Assembly: GCA_017307505.1 (NCBI GenBank)
Contig: JAFKEE010000028.1
Coordinates: forward strand, 124,001 to 188,000
Direction of reading: 5' to 3'
From: Acidobacteriota bacterium
GTDB taxonomy: Bacteria; Acidobacteriota; Terriglobia; Bryobacterales; Bryobacteraceae
DNA: 64,000 nucleotides
The notes under the pieces are model-generated. The model was given only the letters and a program-made list of their open reading frames with translations. It was not told the DNA's origin and made no database searches. The translations under genes and the position numbers were made by a program. Of the stretch, positions 11,504-20,412 are shown piece by piece. Numbering within the stretch: the stretch's first letter is position 1; every line of letters begins with the position of its first letter.

Positions 11504-12531
11504 TCCACACTCTCAACAAAGCCATTCAGACCACCGCGACTGTTCTTCTGCTGGCCGCCGCCGCAGGATCCTGCGCTTCGGCCCAGATCTGGCCCGAAAC
11601 CTGGCACGGATCCGCCCGGGGGAAGGTCCAGGCCGTACCGGCCGAGGACCCCATGCTTTGGGTGGAATACGGCGGTGACGCGTCGGAGCAGGCCGCTTAC
11701 AACGGCCCCGTCGGGAAGTTCCAGGCCACGGCCTGGCGGCTGAAAGACGCCACGTCGGCCCTCGCCTGGTATCAGGCCGTGCGTCCCGCGAACTGCGCTG
11801 GCGTGCCCAATCTTCCTTTGATTTGTACGACTTCCGGCAGCCAGTACATCGCTCACGACAACTACGTGCTGCGGTTCGACGGCTGGCGGCCGCTGGACCA
11901 GGAACTCAACGAGCTCTTCGCCAAGCTACCACGCATGCGTTCCGGCGGCGGCCTGCCCAACCTGCCCGGCTACCTGCCGGAGAAGAACCGGGTGAGGAAC
12001 AGCGAGCGCTACATTGTCGGTCTCCATTCGCTGGAGAAGTTCGCGCCTGGAGTTCCGGCGGCGCTGGTGGGCTTCGAGGACGGTACGGAGGCCCAAATGG
12101 GCCGTTTCCTGGCCCCTGGAGGCGGGGAAGTGTCCGTCCTGGTCTTCGACTACCATACGCCCCAACTGGCGATGCTACGGGCCAGGGAATTCGAAAAACA
12201 GGCCGGCTGGACCGTGCAGCGAACCGGGCCTTACATCGCGGTGGTCCCCGGAGGAGCCGAACCCAAGGTGGCGTCGGCGATTCTGGGCAAGTCTGAATGG
12301 AATGCCCAGTTCACCTGGAACACGCCCGGCAAACTCCCGAAGATGCCAAACGTCGGCGGAATGCTGGTGGCCATCTTCGAACTCACCGGGGTTCTGCTGG
12401 TGACCTGTCTGGGCGGGGGGATCCTGTTCGCCTGTTTGTGGGTATTCCTGCGTCATCGCCGCATCCGGCTGGACGGCGGGGACGAGTCGATCACGATCAT
12501 CCGCCTCCACGACAACCCTCAAAGTCAGTAA
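11488..12531 (+). CDS. exported membrane-anchored protein, DUF6599-like
   Basis: A protein of 347 residues with a signal peptide ([19 protein letters not shown]) and one C-terminal membrane helix at about 295-320 followed by RHRR and a short cytoplasmic tail. The periplasmic part, beginning WPETWHG and with the phrase [20 protein letters not shown], resembles the acidobacterial DUF6599 group; I assign this tentatively from memory. The ATG overlaps the secA end by 16 nt and has only a weak ribosome site, so expression may depend on secA translation. No enzymatic motif is visible. The link to SecA is positional only. Confidence 0.7.
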
Positions 12532-12661
12532 AAATTGCCGAATTTTGCCCCGTCCGGAGCCCTTCCGCGCGTTTTTACAGGCGCTCCGGGGCCGGCGGGT
12601 AACCCTCCGTTTATCTCCACTTTACAGCGGAAACCACAAGTGCTTCCCTGGGGTTCCGAGC

Positions 12662-12683
12662 CCGGCCGTCCGCGGCCGGTTTT
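12662..12683 (+). terminator. possible terminator hairpin after the DUF6599-like gene
   Basis: CCGGCC (12662-12667) pairs with GGCCGG (12674-12679) over a 6-nt loop and is followed by TTTT. It is short and in GC-rich DNA, so it may be chance. Confidence 0.3.
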
Positions 12684-12753
12684 GCCGTGGAATTCGAGTA
12701 AGCTGCTTAAAATCAACGTGTTATCGTGATTTTCGAGTGCTCCAGTTTTTCCC

Positions 12754-12782
12754 TTGACTTAACTTGGCTCACCGTCTACCCT
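12754..12782 (+). promoter_or_regulatory. possible promoter upstream of the rnj-leader hairpin
   Basis: TTGACT (12754-12759), 17 nt, then TACCCT (12777-12782). The -35 is good and the -10 weak. If used, its transcript would meet the terminator-like hairpin at 12849-12884 before reaching rnj. Confidence 0.3.
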
Positions 12783-12848
12783 CAAATCACATACAGGTTT
12801 TACGGTCGCGAAACCGTTGAATCTGATTCTCCCATTGAACATCAGAGT

Positions 12849-12884
12849 AAGGGCCTATCCCTAGGGGTGGGCCCTTTGCTTTTT
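12849..12884 (+). terminator. strong hairpin with T-tract, 90 nt before rnj
   Basis: AAGGGCC (12849-12855) pairs with GGCCCTT (12870-12876), and inner bases ATCCC/GGGGT extend the stem to about 12 pairs with one mismatch. TTTGCTTTTT follows. This looks like an intrinsic terminator. It either stops read-through from the upstream gene or attenuates a longer rnj transcript. The rest of the 443-nt gap (12532-12974) holds only the promoter candidates listed here. Confidence 0.65.
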
Positions 12885-12914
12885 CAGCCCCTCAAGTGCT
12901 TATCCGCCATAGTC

Positions 12915-12942
12915 TTGGGCTGTTGGGCGGGCTGTATATGCT
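12915..12942 (+). promoter_or_regulatory. putative rnj promoter
   Basis: TTGGGC (12915-12920), 16-nt spacer, then TATGCT (12937-12942) preceded by TGTA, an extended -10. Transcription would begin about 25 nt before the RNase J ATG and after the terminator-like hairpin. Confidence 0.4.
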
Positions 12943-12974
12943 AGTCTGATTACTTCGGAGCCTCGCCTCCACCT

Positions 12975-14645
12975 ATGTCCGACCAAAAACTTAAAGTAAT
13001 CCCGCTGGGCGGCCTCGGCGAGTTCGGCATGAACTGCATGGCCATCCGCTACGGCGACGACATCATCGTCGTGGATGCGGGCATGATGTTCCCTGACGCC
13101 GAACTCCTGGGCGTCGACATTGTCACTCCTGACTTTGCTTATCTAGAAGAAAATAAGGAATTTGTTCGTGCACTCGTGCTGACGCACGGGCACGAGGACC
13201 ACATTGGCGGGATCCCGTTCCTGCTGTCCCAGCTCAACATTCCCATCTACGGGACGGCCTTTACCCTGGCCCTGGTGGAGCGCCGGCTGGAAGAGCACGA
13301 GATGCTCGACGAGGCCCACCTGCATCGCGTGAAGCCCGGCCAGAAGATCGAGTTGGGCCCCTTCCAGGTCGAGTTCGTCCACGTCACGCACTCGATTGTG
13401 AGCTGCGTCGCCCTCGCCATCACCACGCCGCTCGGTGTGATCATCCACACCGGCGACTTCAAAGTCGACCCCACCCCGACCGACAACGTTCTTTTCGATC
13501 TCCACACCCTGGCCGAATACGGCAAGCGCGGCGTTCTCCTACTCCTGTCGGATTCTACAAACGTCGACCGGCCTGGCTATACCGCCTCCGAAAGGGCCGT
13601 CCTGCCGCGGTTTGAAGAGATCTTCAACCGCGCCGAGCGCCGCGTTGTGGTGGCCTGTTTCTCCAGCTCTATCCATCGTTTACAGCAGATTCTCGACCTC
13701 GCGGCAACCGTCGGCCGCAAGGTCGCCTTCATCGGCCGCAGCATGCTGTCGGCCACCGAGATTGCCCACAATCTTGGCCTGCTCACGATCCCGGATAACC
13801 TGCTGTTGCGGCCCCAGGACATCATGTCCGTGGCCCCCCACAAGGTGGTCTGTGTCGTCAGCGGAACCCAGGGCGAGCCCATGTCCGCCATGAGCCGCGT
13901 GGCCGTCGACAACCACAAGAGCCTTTCGCTGGAGCGCGGCGACGTGGTGGTTCACAGTGCCAGAATCATCCCCGGCAACGAGAAGTCGATCGGCCGCATG
14001 ATGAATCACATCGCGCGCCGCGGAGCCGAGGTGGTGGCCGGCACGATGAATCCTCCAATTCACGTGTCTGGACACGGTTCCCAGGAAGAGCTCAAGTTAT
14101 TGTTGAACTTGATCCGGCCGCGCTATTTTGTGCCGATCCACGGCGAATACTGGCAGATGTCGAAGCACGCCGCCCTGGCTTCCCACCTGCGCTCGTACGG
14201 CCTGGAAGACACCTTCATCCTGGAGACCGGCCAAACGCTGGAGATCGACCGCCACGGCGCCCGCAAGGGTGAGAAGGTGACCGTCGGCCGCATCTGTATC
14301 GATTCCGGATCCATCGACGAAGTGGTGGAGGACATGGTCATCCGCGACCGCCGCCACCTCTCCGAAGACGGTTTCGTCATCCCCATCATCGCGATAGACA
14401 AACACACCGGCAAATCCGAAGGCCTGCCGGAAATCGTCTCCCGCGGCTTCGTTTCGATGGAAGAGCGTTCCGAACTCATGGCGTCGGCGCGCCAGGTGGT
14501 CCTGCGGACCCTGGAAACCTCCTCGAACGAAGAGCGAACGGACTGGGGCGTTATGCAGGAGAAGATCCGCGCCGACCTGAAGCGGTTCCTCAACAAGCAG
14601 ACGCAACGCCGTCCCCTAATCATGCCTGTCATCCTCGAGGTCTGA
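12975..14645 (+). CDS. rnj: ribonuclease J
   Basis: RNase J is a metallo-beta-lactamase/beta-CASP nuclease with 5'-3' exonuclease and endonuclease activity in mRNA decay and rRNA processing. The 556 residues match the family. The opening KVIPLGGLGEFGMNCMAI is diagnostic. The zinc-binding HGHEDH motif is at residues 71-76. The beta-CASP part has the conserved SGTQGEPMSAM and HVSGHGSQEELKLLLNLI blocks, followed by HGEY and the C-terminal domain. The next gene begins 4 nt downstream, so they form an operon. A strong hairpin in the long upstream region may matter, since RNase J genes are often self-regulated. Confidence 0.95.
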   Translation: MSDQKLKVIPLGGLGEFGMNCMAIRYGDDIIVVDAGMMFPDAELLGVDIVTPDFAYLEENKEFVRALVLTHGHEDHIGGIPFLLSQLNIPIYGTAFTLALVERRLEEHEMLDEAHLHRVKPGQKIELGPFQVEFVHVTHSIVSCVALAITTPLGVIIHTGDFKVDPTPTDNVLFDLHTLAEYGKRGVLLLLSDSTNVDRPGYTASERAVLPRFEEIFNRAERRVVVACFSSSIHRLQQILDLAATVGRKVAFIGRSMLSATEIAHNLGLLTIPDNLLLRPQDIMSVAPHKVVCVVSGTQGEPMSAMSRVAVDNHKSLSLERGDVVVHSARIIPGNEKSIGRMMNHIARRGAEVVAGTMNPPIHVSGHGSQEELKLLLNLIRPRYFVPIHGEYWQMSKHAALASHLRSYGLEDTFILETGQTLEIDRHGARKGEKVTVGRICIDSGSIDEVVEDMVIRDRRHLSEDGFVIPIIAIDKHTGKSEGLPEIVSRGFVSMEERSELMASARQVVLRTLETSSNEERTDWGVMQEKIRADLKRFLNKQTQRRPLIMPVILEV

Positions 14646-14649
14646 CCGA

Positions 14650-16008
14650 GTGAGCATCCTGATCGACGACGCATCCGGTTTCCAGGGGGAAGCCGAACGA
14701 GTAGTGACTCCAGCCACCTTCGAAGAGGCGGCCCAGTTCCTGCGCGAGGCCTCCGAGGCAGGCATACCCGTCACCGTTTCCGGGGCCGGCACCGGCATCA
14801 CCGGCGGCCGCTGCCCACAGGGCGGATGGGAATTATCCCTGGACGGATTCCGTAAGCTGGAGGCCGGCTCGGGCTTCGCCACGGTGGGCGCCGGCGCGCT
14901 GCTGAAAGACCTGCAGGCCGCCGCGGTCGCCAAGGGCCAGTTCTACGCGCCAGACCCGACCGAATGGACCGCCTCCCTCGGCGGCACCATCGCCACGAAT
15001 GCGTCCGGTTCCCGTAGCTTCCGCTATGGTTCCACGCGCCGGCACCTGCGGTCGCTCACCGTTGCGTTCATGGACGGTTCCGTCAGGACAGTCCGGCGCG
15101 GCGACAAACTCGATTTCCCCTACACGCCGCTGCCCGCTCCGGCGACCACCAAGAATACGGCCGGCTACTTCCTGCCGCCCGAGGCCGAGTGGGTCGATCT
15201 GATCTGCGGCAGCGAAGGCACGCTGGGCGTGGTGCTGGAAGCTGAAGTCACTCTCCTGCCCCAGCCCAAGGAAATCCTGTCGGGCGTCGTGTTTTTTCAG
15301 GAAGATGCGGCAACTCTGGCGGCTGTGGATGAGTGGCGTGGCGTACCCCAGCTCCGCATGCTGGAGTACATGGACGAGCCATCGCTCGGATTCCTACGGA
15401 CGTCGTACGGCAGCGAGATCCCGCGCCAGGCCAAGGCCTGCCTCATGATTGAACAGGAACTCGATGGACTTGGCGGAGATCCGGTGGATGAGTGGGTGGA
15501 GCGGATGGAGGCGGCCGGGGCACTGGAAGACTCGTGGTTCGGCGAGACCGCCAAGGACCGGGAACGGTTCCGGGTCTACCGCCATACCCTGCCGGAACTG
15601 GTCAACGCCAAGGTCCGCATGAACGGGTTCCAGAAACTGAGCTCCGACTTCGCCGTACCTCTGAAGCGCAATGCCGAAATGCTGGCTTACTACCAGGAGA
15701 CGCTGAATCGCGACTTTCCCGGCAAGTATACGATTTATGGCCACATCGGCGACGCGCACGTCCATGTCAACATCCTGTCCGAATCGCAGGCCGACTTCGA
15801 CAATGGGAAGCAGTGGATGACAAACGCCGCCGCGCATTCCGTCTCGTTGGGCGGCACCGTGAGCGCCGAGCACGGCCTGGGCAAGCGCAAACTGCACCTT
15901 TTGCCCCTGATGTTCACGGCAGAGCAGATTGAGGACATGAAGGCGGTCAAGAGCCGCCTGGATCCGCAATGGCTTTTGGGCCGCGGTAACCTCTTTTCGG
16001 CCCGCTGA
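14650..16008 (+). CDS. FAD-linked oxidase (GlcD/D-lactate dehydrogenase type)
   Basis: A flavoprotein of 452 residues in the FAD-binding 4/FAD-oxidase C family, which oxidises 2-hydroxy acids such as glycolate or D-lactate. The FAD site reads VSGAGTGITGG near residue 40, with TASLGGTIATNASGSRSFRYG further on. The C-terminal domain has the metal/substrate histidines in GHIGDAHVHVN and the family signature GGTVSAEHGLGKRK. The start is GTG at 14650; a GAGG inside the rnj end lies about 10 nt upstream. Companion GlcE/GlcF subunits are absent, so it may act as a single-chain dehydrogenase. Substrate cannot be fixed from sequence. Confidence 0.88.
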   Translation: MSILIDDASGFQGEAERVVTPATFEEAAQFLREASEAGIPVTVSGAGTGITGGRCPQGGWELSLDGFRKLEAGSGFATVGAGALLKDLQAAAVAKGQFYAPDPTEWTASLGGTIATNASGSRSFRYGSTRRHLRSLTVAFMDGSVRTVRRGDKLDFPYTPLPAPATTKNTAGYFLPPEAEWVDLICGSEGTLGVVLEAEVTLLPQPKEILSGVVFFQEDAATLAAVDEWRGVPQLRMLEYMDEPSLGFLRTSYGSEIPRQAKACLMIEQELDGLGGDPVDEWVERMEAAGALEDSWFGETAKDRERFRVYRHTLPELVNAKVRMNGFQKLSSDFAVPLKRNAEMLAYYQETLNRDFPGKYTIYGHIGDAHVHVNILSESQADFDNGKQWMTNAAAHSVSLGGTVSAEHGLGKRKLHLLPLMFTAEQIEDMKAVKSRLDPQWLLGRGNLFSAR

Positions 16009-16173
16009 AATTAACAACAGTGCATCCTTCGTCACCCGTGGTGTATTTCCGCATCATTCTCCTAGACAAATGAGGATAAACGGGTTTCAATATACCCGTG
16101 GACTCAATCCGCTGACTCGCTGACACCCGGAATGGATCCCTGTGCGGCGTCTCTGCTGGTGAAGGGAGTAACT

Positions 16174-17484
16174 GTGGATCAGAACCGACTGACCATTACC
16201 GACCAGCGCACTGGTGCGCAATATGAGGTCCCCGTCGTCGATGGAACCATTCGCGCGATGGACCTGAGAAAGATCAAAGTCTCGCCCGACGACTTTGGCC
16301 TGATGACCTATGATCCCGCCTTTCTCAATACCGCCTCCTGCCGCAGCGCCATTACCTACATCGACGGCGATGCCGGCATTCTTCGCTATCGCGGTTATCC
16401 GATTGAGGAACTGGCGGAGAAATGCAGCTTCCTGGAAGTCTCCTGGCTGCTGCTGAACGGGGAATTGCCGGACCCCAACGAACTGGCCGACTGGACGAGT
16501 CTCATCAAGCGGCATACGATGCTGCACGAGACCACCAAGAAGTTTCTGGAAGGCTACCGCTACGACGCCCACCCGATGGGCATGCTGATCTCCACCATCG
16601 CCGCGTTGTCCACCGTCTACCCCGAAGCCCGGAATGTCTTCGACGCCGAGAACCGGAAGCTGCAGATCGCCCGGCTGATCGCCAAGATGCCGACCATCTG
16701 CGCGTACTGCTACCGGCATCATTTCGGGCTCCCGTATGTCTACCCGGACAACGACCTGAACTTCACTGAGAACTTCATGAACATGATGTGGAAGATGTTC
16801 GAGCCCAAGTACCTGGCCAATCCGATCCTGAGCCGGGCGCTCGATATCCTCTTCATTCTGCACGCCGATCACGAACAGAACTGCTCCACCAACACGATGC
16901 GCTGCGTGGGCAGCGCGCAGAGCGATCCCTATGTCGGCTGCTCCGCGGCGGCGGCGGCGTTGTATGGCCCGCTGCATGGCGGTGCCAATGAGGAAGTCCT
17001 CAAGATGCTGGAGCAGATCGGTTCGAAGGACCGTGTCGCCGGCTTCATCCACCAGGTGAAAGAGGGCGGTGGCAAGCTGATGGGCTTTGGCCACCGCGTC
17101 TACAAGAACTACGACCCGCGCGCGCGGATCATCAAGTGGGCGGCGGACCAGGTCTTCACGGTCACCGGGTACAACAAGAAGATTGAGATTGCCCTGGAAC
17201 TCGAGCGCATCGCTCTCGAGGACGAGTACTTCGTCAAACGCAAACTGTACCCGAATGTGGACTTCTACTCCGGCATCATCTACGAGGCGATGGGCTTCCG
17301 GCCGGACCTGTTCACGGTCCTGTTCGCCATCCCGCGCGTCGTGGGTTGGCTGGCGCAATGGCAGGAGATGCTGCTGGATCCGGAGCAGAAGATCGCCCGG
17401 CCGAGGCAGATCTACACCGGCCAGGGGGAGCGTCACGTGCTTCCGATGGCCGAACGGCACGTCGCAGGGATCGGCAACGACTAG
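16174..17484 (+). CDS. gltA: citrate synthase
   Basis: Citrate synthase condenses oxaloacetate and acetyl-CoA at the entry to the TCA cycle. I choose the GTG at 16174 (436 residues) because GAAGGGAG precedes it and homologues begin near this point; an ATG at 16132 would add 14 atypical residues. Type II hexameric features are present: the N-terminal beta domain (RTGAQYEVP...GTIRAMDLRKIK) and the catalytic histidines in the GPLHGGANE and FGHRVYKNYDPRA blocks, with the aspartate in YPNVDFYSG. The upstream gap of about 120 nt contains a small inverted repeat (ACGGGT/ACCCGT, 16080-16099) of unclear role. Confidence 0.94.
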   Translation: MDQNRLTITDQRTGAQYEVPVVDGTIRAMDLRKIKVSPDDFGLMTYDPAFLNTASCRSAITYIDGDAGILRYRGYPIEELAEKCSFLEVSWLLLNGELPDPNELADWTSLIKRHTMLHETTKKFLEGYRYDAHPMGMLISTIAALSTVYPEARNVFDAENRKLQIARLIAKMPTICAYCYRHHFGLPYVYPDNDLNFTENFMNMMWKMFEPKYLANPILSRALDILFILHADHEQNCSTNTMRCVGSAQSDPYVGCSAAAAALYGPLHGGANEEVLKMLEQIGSKDRVAGFIHQVKEGGGKLMGFGHRVYKNYDPRARIIKWAADQVFTVTGYNKKIEIALELERIALEDEYFVKRKLYPNVDFYSGIIYEAMGFRPDLFTVLFAIPRVVGWLAQWQEMLLDPEQKIARPRQIYTGQGERHVLPMAERHVAGIGND

Positions 17485-17495
17485 CAGGAAGGACG

Positions 17496-17517
17496 AGGGG
17501 GGCGAAGGTGCCCCCCT
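17496..17517 (+). terminator. hairpin after gltA
   Basis: AGGGGGGC (17496-17503) pairs with GCCCCCCT (17510-17517) over a 6-nt loop, 12 nt after the gltA stop. The T-run is poor (TTGTGTCTTG). Confidence 0.5.
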
Positions 17518-17577
17518 TGTGTCTTGCGCCCAGATTAGATACTCTTACGTGAAGATTTCGCCAGGAGGGCGTTCAAC

Positions 17578-17880
17578 ATGAAGAAACTGGGTTTGATTCT
17601 TGCAGTCACCTCGATGTGCGCATTCGCCGGCGAGTGGACCGGCTACATCTCGGAGACGAAATGCGGCGCCAAGCATGCCGATGCCGCCGCTGGCAGCGTG
17701 GCTTGCGTGAAGAGCTGCATCAGCCGCGGGGCGAAGCCCGTGCTGGTTAGCGATGGGAAAGTCGTTGCGATCAGCAACACCGACAAGGTGCCCGCGGATC
17801 TCTACGGCCAGAAGGTAACCGTCAGCGGCGACCTGAAGGACGACTCTCTGACCATCGCCAGCATCGCTGCCGCGAAGTAG
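17578..17880 (+). CDS. small exported protein, DUF5818-like
   Basis: A 100-residue protein with a short signal peptide cleaved after CAFA. The mature part begins EWTGYISETKCGAKH and contains three more cysteines (CVKSC and the earlier KCG), a pattern I associate with the acidobacterial DUF5818 group of periplasmic proteins, which fold like small OB/beta-barrel domains; this assignment is tentative. AGGAGG lies 8 nt before the ATG. It has its own strong terminator downstream and is flanked by a hairpin upstream, so it is probably monocistronic. Function unknown. Confidence 0.75.
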   Translation: MKKLGLILAVTSMCAFAGEWTGYISETKCGAKHADAAAGSVACVKSCISRGAKPVLVSDGKVVAISNTDKVPADLYGQKVTVSGDLKDDSLTIASIAAAK

Positions 17881-17909
17881 TTTTCCAACTTCCTCAGAAG
17901 TTTACAAAG

Positions 17910-17949
17910 AATGGGAGGCGCCCTCGAAAAGGGTACCTCCCATTTTTTA
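17910..17949 (+). terminator. intrinsic terminator
   Basis: AATGGGAGG (17910-17918) pairs with CCTCCCATT (17936-17944), with inner CCCT/AGGG pairing, and is followed by TTTTTT. A textbook rho-independent terminator for the small exported protein gene. Confidence 0.85.
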
Positions 17950-18018
17950 TTGCCCGGTTCACACCTGCCGGAATCGCAGCGTCCTTCCCACAGAGTCCGA
18001 ATTCTGGAGGGCATTCCG

Positions 18019-18465
18019 ATGCTGAAAACGATGACGATCTTCCGCTCGGCCCTGGCCGTGCTTGCCGTAACCGTTCAATTGCAGGCTGGTGGTTTCTGGC
18101 TGATTTCCGGCAATCCCGAAGCCAGTGCCGACGCAAAGTCCAAACAGGCAGTTGTCACGGTGAAGGCCGTGGGCTGCCACCAACCGGAGACCGCGACCAT
18201 TGTTGGCACCGCGATTGGCGTGGTGAACGGCCAGCGCAAGGTTGTGCCGTTGAAGCTGGAACCAACGTCCACACCGGGGATGTATCTCGTGACGAAGCAG
18301 TGGCCGGCGGAAGGCAAGTGGGTGCTTTCGTTCGAGGGTAAGTACGGTGAAGCCAAGACCAGCCTGATGCTGACTGCCGGACCCGGCGGTGTGGACCGGA
18401 CGCACCAGAAGCAGGCGATTGGCGCGCCCAACAAAGACCAGATTGAAGCCCTGCTGGCGAACTGA
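18019..18465 (+). CDS. exported protein of unknown function
   Basis: The ATG at 18019 follows CTGGAGG at ideal spacing and gives 148 residues; the longer frame from 17911 would include the preceding terminator. A signal peptide (FRSALAVLAVTVQLQAGG) is followed by a mature domain of alternating beta strands around DAKSKQAVVTVKAVGCHQPE and GMYLVTKQWPAEGKWVLSFEG. This is reminiscent of an immunoglobulin-like or YtkA-like fold, which I cannot prove. One cysteine is present. It ends exactly one base before the convergent stop of the D-threonine-aldolase-like gene, so the two transcripts must overlap at their 3' ends. Confidence 0.72.
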   Translation: MLKTMTIFRSALAVLAVTVQLQAGGFWLISGNPEASADAKSKQAVVTVKAVGCHQPETATIVGTAIGVVNGQRKVVPLKLEPTSTPGMYLVTKQWPAEGKWVLSFEGKYGEAKTSLMLTAGPGGVDRTHQKQAIGAPNKDQIEALLAN

Positions 18466-19557
18466 TTACTGCAGCTTGCCGCGGCCTTCGACGGTCCAGG
18501 TCTCGACGACCTCGTCGCCGCGAACACCGTATACCTGCTCGTGCAGATTCATCGCCACGCAGATGTGATTGGGGAGCACGTGCACGCGGTCTCCGACGGA
18601 CAGCTTTGCGCTGTCGCCGGCGAGCTCGACAAAGCCGTGCTCCTCGTTCATTTTGTGGAAGCGGGCGCCGGGAGCTTCGAGGATCTCACCGAACGTCACT
18701 TCGCTGGAGCCGGAGAGACGGTCGGATGAAAACGTCTTGGAACCGCCGTCGATGATGAAGCGCCAGGGCGCCACGGAGACCACGGTGGTGAGGATGGTAG
18801 CCGCGCACTCGTCGCGGGAGCAGGCTCCGGAGAGGATCGTATTGCGGTCGTTGAAGATGTACGTGCCCGGCCGGATTTCATTCACCTCGGGGATGAGGTG
18901 GGAGACCCAGAGGAGAGGAGTGGAGCCGCCGCTGACGACTTCCGGCGACAGGCCGTTGGCCCGGAGCAGGGCGACCGTTCCGGTCAACGCTTTGCCGAGC
19001 GCCGCGACATCCGCCTTGCCTTGTTCGCTGAAGTCTTTGATATGACCCGGGTAGAAGGCGATGCCGCGCCACTTCAGGCCGGGCAGCGCTGACACCTCCC
19101 GGGCCAAGGCCAGGGTGTCGTCGCCGGGCTGGACGCCGACGCGGTGGAGCCCGACGTCCATTTCCGTCAAGATTCCAATTTCGACGCCCGCCGCCACGGC
19201 TGCGTCGCTGAGTGGTTTGGCCACGGCGAGCGAGTCGAGGGAAACGGTGACGTTGGCCTTCTTCGCGACTTCAGTCAAGCGCGCCAGTTTCTTCGCCCCA
19301 ACCACGGGGTAGGCCACCAGGATATCGGGGGTACCCGACTTGAGCATGACCTCTGCTTCCGAGGACTTGGCCACGCTGAGGCCGACCGCGCCGAGTTCCA
19401 CCTGGCGGCGGCCGAGAGCCGGAATCTTGTGCGTCTTGGTGTGGGGCCTGAGGCGCAGATTGTGCTGGCGGGCGTAATCGGCAACCTTCGTGAGGTTGCG
19501 ATCCATCTTGTCTAAATCGATGATGATCGCGGGCGTATCGAGGTCGGAGATTCGCAT
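18466..19557 (-). CDS. D-threonine aldolase-like PLP enzyme (DSD1/alanine racemase N-terminal family)
   Basis: A 363-residue enzyme of fold-type III. The PLP lysine lies in RPHTKTHK (about K41). The C-terminal beta domain has the His-x-Cys metal site in LPNHICVAMNLHE, as in D-threonine aldolase and D-serine dehydratase. The expected reactions are cleavage of D-threonine to glycine and acetaldehyde or related D-3-hydroxyamino acids; the exact substrate is open. The barrel segments (YPVVGAKKL, TEMDVGLHRVGV, AFYPGHIK) are well conserved. It follows an exported-protein gene on the same strand by 18 nt, so they are probably cotranscribed, although a joint role is not apparent. Confidence 0.88.
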   Translation of the reverse strand: MRISDLDTPAIIIDLDKMDRNLTKVADYARQHNLRLRPHTKTHKIPALGRRQVELGAVGLSVAKSSEAEVMLKSGTPDILVAYPVVGAKKLARLTEVAKKANVTVSLDSLAVAKPLSDAAVAAGVEIGILTEMDVGLHRVGVQPGDDTLALAREVSALPGLKWRGIAFYPGHIKDFSEQGKADVAALGKALTGTVALLRANGLSPEVVSGGSTPLLWVSHLIPEVNEIRPGTYIFNDRNTILSGACSRDECAATILTTVVSVAPWRFIIDGGSKTFSSDRLSGSSEVTFGEILEAPGARFHKMNEEHGFVELAGDSAKLSVGDRVHVLPNHICVAMNLHEQVYGVRGDEVVETWTVEGRGKLQ

Positions 19558-19575
19558 TTTGGCCTTGGGGCCATT

Positions 19576-20304
19576 TTACTTCTTCTTGACCGGCACGAAC
19601 CGGACGCTGACCCGCGGTGGCGCCTTGCGGTAGACCAGTTCCAGGTCCTTGGGGCGCAGCTTGCCCTCCATCTGGAAGTAAAGCAAGCCTGTAACGGGCT
19701 TCTTGATCTCCCCGTCGGTGAGGACGCGAGCTTTCAGCACATCAAGTAGGGGATTCTTCTTAACGTTGCGGTCCTCGATGCTGGCTACCGCGCTGGAAGT
19801 GTCGGCCGTCGCTGTGCCTGAGTTCGGAGCTTCGTTCGGCATGGGCAGGCTCTGGCCCATGGGGCCGCCGCTGCCGGGGATGCCGGGCACGCCATAGGGA
19901 ACCCGGCGCTGCTCTGACATGCCGGTGCCCTGGGTGCCGCCCTGCGATTTGACGACCATGACGGCGGATCCGGCGATCTGGGTTGGTTCCAGAGGACGGG
20001 ACTTCTGACCGTCGCGGTCGCTGCGCAGCAGGAAGTCGTCGAGATTGAGGTTGATCACCTCCCCCTGGGCCGGCGTGAAGGTGACTTCCACGACGACGAT
20101 GGATTCGCCGGGATCCATGCCGAGCAGGGACTTCACCTGGTTGCGGTCGTAGAAGGCCTTGGCCTGGATGGCGACGCGCGGATCGGAGCCTTCGCCGCTC
20201 ACGGGGGTTCCTGGTTTGTCCTTAGGCTTTTCCGCGCACAGGAGTGTAGCGGCAGCCAGCAGGCTGGTCAGCAGGCGCGTAAGTATTCGTGTCACGACAG
20301 GCAT
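19576..20304 (-). CDS. exported protein of unknown function
   Basis: A 242-residue protein that I start at the ATG at 20304, preceded by GGGGAGAGAGG; the open frame extends to 20919 but would cross blaI. A signal peptide (ILTRLLTSLLAAATLLCA) precedes a domain with DRNQVKSLLGMDPGESIVVVEVTF and a statement-like beta region ending in FLLRSDRDGQKSRPL. A Gly/Pro/Ser-rich linker follows at about 110-150. The C-terminal part has the phrase ILTDGEIKKPVTGLLYFQ-like (VLTDGEIKKPVTGLLYFQM), seen in some acidobacterial surface proteins. No known family was recognised. It is the first gene before the D-threonine-aldolase-like gene. Confidence 0.7.
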   Translation of the reverse strand: MPVVTRILTRLLTSLLAAATLLCAEKPKDKPGTPVSGEGSDPRVAIQAKAFYDRNQVKSLLGMDPGESIVVVEVTFTPAQGEVINLNLDDFLLRSDRDGQKSRPLEPTQIAGSAVMVVKSQGGTQGTGMSEQRRVPYGVPGIPGSGGPMGQSLPMPNEAPNSGTATADTSSAVASIEDRNVKKNPLLDVLKARVLTDGEIKKPVTGLLYFQMEGKLRPKDLELVYRKAPPRVSVRFVPVKKK

Positions 20305-20370
20305 CCTCTCTCCCCACTCTATAGCGTACGCGTGGGAAAAGCGCGGGGTTGCGCTGCGAGCATTTTCCCA

Positions 20371-20399
20371 TTGACACCGTCTTGAATTAGAGTTACAAA
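20371..20399 (+). promoter_or_regulatory. blaI-blaR1 promoter
   Basis: A perfect -35 TTGACA (20371-20376), 17 nt, and -10 TACAAA (20394-20399). The predicted transcription start is about 20406, leaving only about 7 nt before the blaI ATG, so the mRNA may be nearly leaderless. Confidence 0.7.
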
Positions 20400-20404
20400 T
20401 TGTA
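20394..20404. promoter_or_regulatory. putative BlaI operator
   Basis: TACA-AAT-TGTA is the TACA/TGTA dyad bound by BlaI/MecI repressors. It overlaps the -10 box exactly, so bound BlaI would block its own operon. Spacing is 3 nt where staphylococcal operators have 2. Confidence 0.6.
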
Positions 20405-20412
20405 GCGGTACG

